Assembly: GCF_025822765.1 (NCBI RefSeq)
Contig: NZ_JACKUK010000016.1
Coordinates: forward strand, 604,820 to 668,819
From: Mycobacterium barrassiae
Lineage (GTDB): Bacteria; Actinomycetota; Actinomycetes; Mycobacteriales; Mycobacteriaceae
Direction of reading: 5' to 3'
DNA: 64,000 bases
The position numbers and the translations under genes are program-made. Shown here piece by piece: positions 63,974 through 64,000 of this stretch (within the stretch, counting starts at the first letter, position 1; each line of letters begins with the position of its first letter). The notes beneath the pieces were generated by a model that was not told the DNA's origin, did not search any database, and saw nothing but the letters and a program-made list of their open reading frames with translations.

Positions 63974-64000
63974 CAACTTGCGCACTTGGGATGTCTAACC

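Larger units (their letters stand above)
41510..64000. mobile_element. Integrated element in groEL1 (left end present, right end outside window)
   Basis: Everything right of the attL core appears to be acquired: integrase next to the junction, an Mrr-type nuclease, a replication protein, a resolvase, a metal-resistance island and an IS110 insertion. The displaced remainder of groEL1 and attR are not seen before 64000, so the element is at least 22.5 kb. No phage structural genes are visible, so it looks like an integrative genetic island, or a prophage left arm carrying cargo. Whether the copper island belongs to the same unit as the integrase is inferred from continuity only. Confidence 0.7.
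62359..64000 (+). mobile_element. IS110-family insertion sequence (right end not seen)
   Basis: Begins at the interruption of the DUF4396 gene, with the left end present twice in tandem (62359-62482 and 62483-62606), a structured leader, and one DEDD transposase ORF. No terminal inverted repeats are evident, as is typical of IS110. The right boundary lies at or beyond 64000. Confidence 0.85.

Overview
This 64 kb window is high-GC actinobacterial DNA, almost certainly from a rapidly growing Mycolicibacterium-type mycobacterium. The evidence is gene order. From left to right it follows the M. tuberculosis Rv3370c to Rv3417c region: dnaE2, htdY, acrA1, iunH, imuB, imuA', guaA, the Rv3400-Rv3401 pair, choD, guaB3, guaB2, Rv3412, rsdA, sigD, Rv3415c, whiB3 and the 3' end of groEL1. 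Family names here come from recognising the translated sequences; no database search was run.

Backbone, 1-33 kb. The SOS mutasome (DnaE2, ImuB, ImuA') is split over two loci. Each has a LexA box and the same -10 hexamer, TACATT. Interspersed are purine synthesis (guaA, guaB2, guaB3), lipid and steroid enzymes (HtdY, AcrA1, ChoD), a trehalose/kojibiose-type phosphorylase with its beta-phosphoglucomutase-like partner, and a peroxide-sensing ohr-ohrR pair with a visible operator. There is also a benzoylformate decarboxylase-like enzyme, the SigD/RsdA sigma system and WhiB3. A phoU gene is interrupted by an in-frame stop. Four genes (dnaE2, ohrR, the DUF5319 gene and the integrase gene) share the layout -10 hexamer, six bases, start codon, which predicts leaderless mRNAs.

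Variable segment, 33-41.4 kb. Between whiB3 and groEL1 lie about 9 kb of accessory genes: a striking protein with an eleven-cysteine C-x-x-C ladder, a DUF4349 lipoprotein, a deletion scar joining a headless LysR gene to a cupin tail, a MocR regulator, and several small stress or secreted proteins.

Integrated element, from about 41.51 kb to beyond the right edge. A large serine integrase closely resembling that of mycobacteriophage Bxb1 starts next to a hybrid attachment site in the last codons of groEL1, the known Bxb1 target gene. Behind it are a one-TM protein, an Mrr-type endonuclease, a primase-polymerase-like replication protein and a resolvase. Then comes a copper/heavy-metal island (47.5-62.4 kb): a 37-residue Met/Cys peptide, a polytopic membrane protein, a cupredoxin-like lipoprotein, YcnI, DUF305, a two-component system, a BlaI/CopY regulator with its M56 protease, an LpqS-like protein, a cysteine desulfhydrase-like enzyme, an MFS transporter, an L,D-transpeptidase and a CsoR-type operator before a DUF4396 gene. 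Three intergenic sites in the island share CTAC-N11-GTAG, a candidate regulon motif.

Right end. The DUF4396 gene is cut after 33 codons by an IS110-family element. Its left end is present as a perfect 124-bp tandem duplication, and its leader carries a candidate bridge RNA with guide-like matches to the insertion junction. No tRNA, rRNA or CRISPR array was seen.
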